64,000 nt of DNA from Cohaesibacter intestini (GTDB taxonomy: Bacteria; Pseudomonadota; Alphaproteobacteria; Rhizobiales; Cohaesibacteraceae), in NCBI RefSeq assembly GCF_003324485.1, contig NZ_QODK01000007.1:62001-126000 (forward strand), written 5' to 3'. Positions within the stretch are counted from its first letter, which is position 1. Each line of letters begins with the position of its first letter. The translations under genes and the position numbers were made by a program. Below the pieces are notes generated by a model that searched no databases, was not told the origin of the DNA, and saw nothing but the letters and a program-made list of their open reading frames with translations. Shown here piece after piece: positions 62,998 to 64,000 of this stretch.

Positions 62998-64000
62998 CTA
63001 GCGCATCAACTGGTAGGGGATGTAAAGGGCGAGGTCTTTCCAGAACCACAGCAGGCATGCCATCGCCAGCATGATGCAGGCAAAGGGAATGGCTCCCTTG
63101 GCAACGTCTTTCAGGGGCGCACGCCCGACAGCCTGAATGACAAACAGGTTCATCCCAACCGGCGGGGTGATCAGAGCTGTCTCGATCAGGACAACAAAGA
63201 AGATGCCGAACCAGATCGGATCGATGCCGGTATTGAGCACAGCGGGCAGCAGCACCGGCACCATGATCAGCAGCATGGAGAGGGATTCAAGAAAGAAGCC
63301 CATGATCAGCAGCACGCAACCGACGGCCAGAATGAACTGCCCCGGCACGCTGATATTCTCGGTCAGGAAGGCACTGATCGATTGCGGGATCAGATAGAGG
63401 GTGATGGCGTAGGAGAAAACCTTGGCGCCAGCGACAATGATCAACACCATCACGGTGGTGCGCAGCGATGATTCAACCGCTTCCTTCAGTTTCGCCCAGT
63501 TCATGCGCCCCATGGCAAAGGTAATGATCAGCGCCATGACGAAGCCCAGACCAGCACTTTCAGATGGTGTCGCAATCCCTGCATAGATCGAGCCGACGAT
63601 GGCGACGGCCAACAGGATGGTCGGCGAAGCAAGGATCGAAGCTTGAAGGCTCTCGGACCAGCTGGCCTTGGCTTCCGGCTGGTAAGCGTTGGAAAAGCGC
63701 GAATAGAGAATGCCATAGACAATGAAGGCAACAGCAAGGAACAAGCCCGGACCAATCCCCGCAAGAAACAGGGTCGGGATCGAGCTTTCGGTGATCACAC
63801 CATAGACGATCAGCGGTATTGAGGGCGGGATCAGAATGCCCAAAGTGCCACCGGCGGCCAACATGCCATAGACCAAGGGCCGGTCGTAGCCACGCTTGGT
63901 CATTTCAGGGATTGCAACGGTGCCGATGGTGGCGGCAGTGGCCACAGAAGAGCCGGAAATGGCGGAAAAAAGCGTGCAGGACAAAATGGTTGCGACCCCA
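62998..64000 (-). CDS. TRAP transporter large permease (DctM), 5' truncated
   Basis: The frame continues to the window edge without a stop, so the N-terminus is missing; family members are about 425 residues and 334 are seen. Hydrophobic segments and family blocks include SCTLFSAISGSSVATAATIG, YGMLAAGGTLGILIPPSIPL, IATPSESAGLG and TPPVGMNLFVIQ. It forms the membrane channel of a tripartite, Na+-coupled importer for carboxylates or related solutes. The small permease and binding protein would lie upstream, outside the window. Confidence 0.93.
   Translation of the reverse strand, partial: GVATILSCTLFSAISGSSVATAATIGTVAIPEMTKRGYDRPLVYGMLAAGGTLGILIPPSIPLIVYGVITESSIPTLFLAGIGPGLFLAVAFIVYGILYSRFSNAYQPEAKASWSESLQASILASPTILLAVAIVGSIYAGIATPSESAGLGFVMALIITFAMGRMNWAKLKEAVESSLRTTVMVLIIVAGAKVFSYAITLYLIPQSISAFLTENISVPGQFILAVGCVLLIMGFFLESLSMLLIMVPVLLPAVLNTGIDPIWFGIFFVVLIETALITPPVGMNLFVIQAVGRAPLKDVAKGAIPFACIMLAMACLLWFWKDLALYIPYQLMR

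Noticed and set aside
1-64000. tRNA, rRNA, CRISPR arrays, transposases, integrases or phage genes
   Set aside because: I looked for T-loop motifs, regularly spaced repeats and mobile-element proteins and found none that I can support by eye; a tRNAscan or CRISPR search would be decisive.

Overview
The window reads as an ordinary chromosomal segment of an alphaproteobacterium, most likely a Hyphomicrobiales-type, possibly marine, bacterium (Cohaesibacter/Stappia-like; this placement is inference). Supporting signs are a class I lysyl-tRNA synthetase, a PodJ-like polarity protein with Sel1 repeats, a DUF2336 protein, the TauE/SafE plus TIGR02186 gene pair, a symporter-fused sensor kinase of the CrbS type beside its LuxR-type regulator, and GC-rich codon use that produces long shadow ORFs. 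I saw no tRNA, rRNA, insertion sequence, prophage or CRISPR array.

Layout. 1-4126: 5'-truncated symporter/hybrid histidine kinase converging on its response regulator. 4127-8013: a palindrome-containing spacer, an endonuclease/exonuclease/phosphatase-fold protein and two tandem paralogous double-hotdog thioesterases. 8037-11679: envelope coiled-coil protein, DUF2336 protein, thiol isomerase-like protein, Nudix hydrolase. 11755-18024: fatty acid beta-oxidation operon (FadB-like, thiolase, acyl-CoA dehydrogenase) with a MerR regulator and two matching dyads. 18463-22917: the 1484-residue PodJ-like protein. 23393-29503: TauE/SafE exporter, TIGR02186 protein, ligase-associated PdeM nuclease and DEXH helicase, diguanylate cyclase. 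29795-33905: small membrane protein, a probable structured RNA with its own promoter and terminator, MATE efflux pump, ArsC, PyrD, DUF952. 34278-44474: degenerate S24-type regulator, SNase-like membrane protein, secreted hydrolase, LysRS-I, TerB, thymidine kinase, DUF930, hydrolase, sterol desaturase-family enzyme. 44494-51709: solute-binding protein divergent from a membrane glycosyltransferase, secreted basic protein, esterase, RecQ. 51800-58060: a RebB (R-body) homologue with a signal peptide, periplasmic MsrA followed by a duplicated msrA 3' fragment, Spx/ArsC-like protein, DUF1176, JmjC/cupin-like oxygenase, dihaem peroxidase, AhpD-like protein. 58392-64000: two chemoreceptors flanking a small membrane protein, and the start of a TRAP transporter large permease.

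Functionally the window combines carbon sensing and fatty acid catabolism, polar organisation and chemotaxis, DNA repair, nucleotide synthesis and oxidative-stress defence (MsrA, dihaem peroxidase, AhpD-like). The least ordinary items are the solitary, apparently exported RebB protein with a hairpin over its ribosome binding site, and the roughly 225-nt structured RNA candidate at 30187-30412 whose ends pair with each other.
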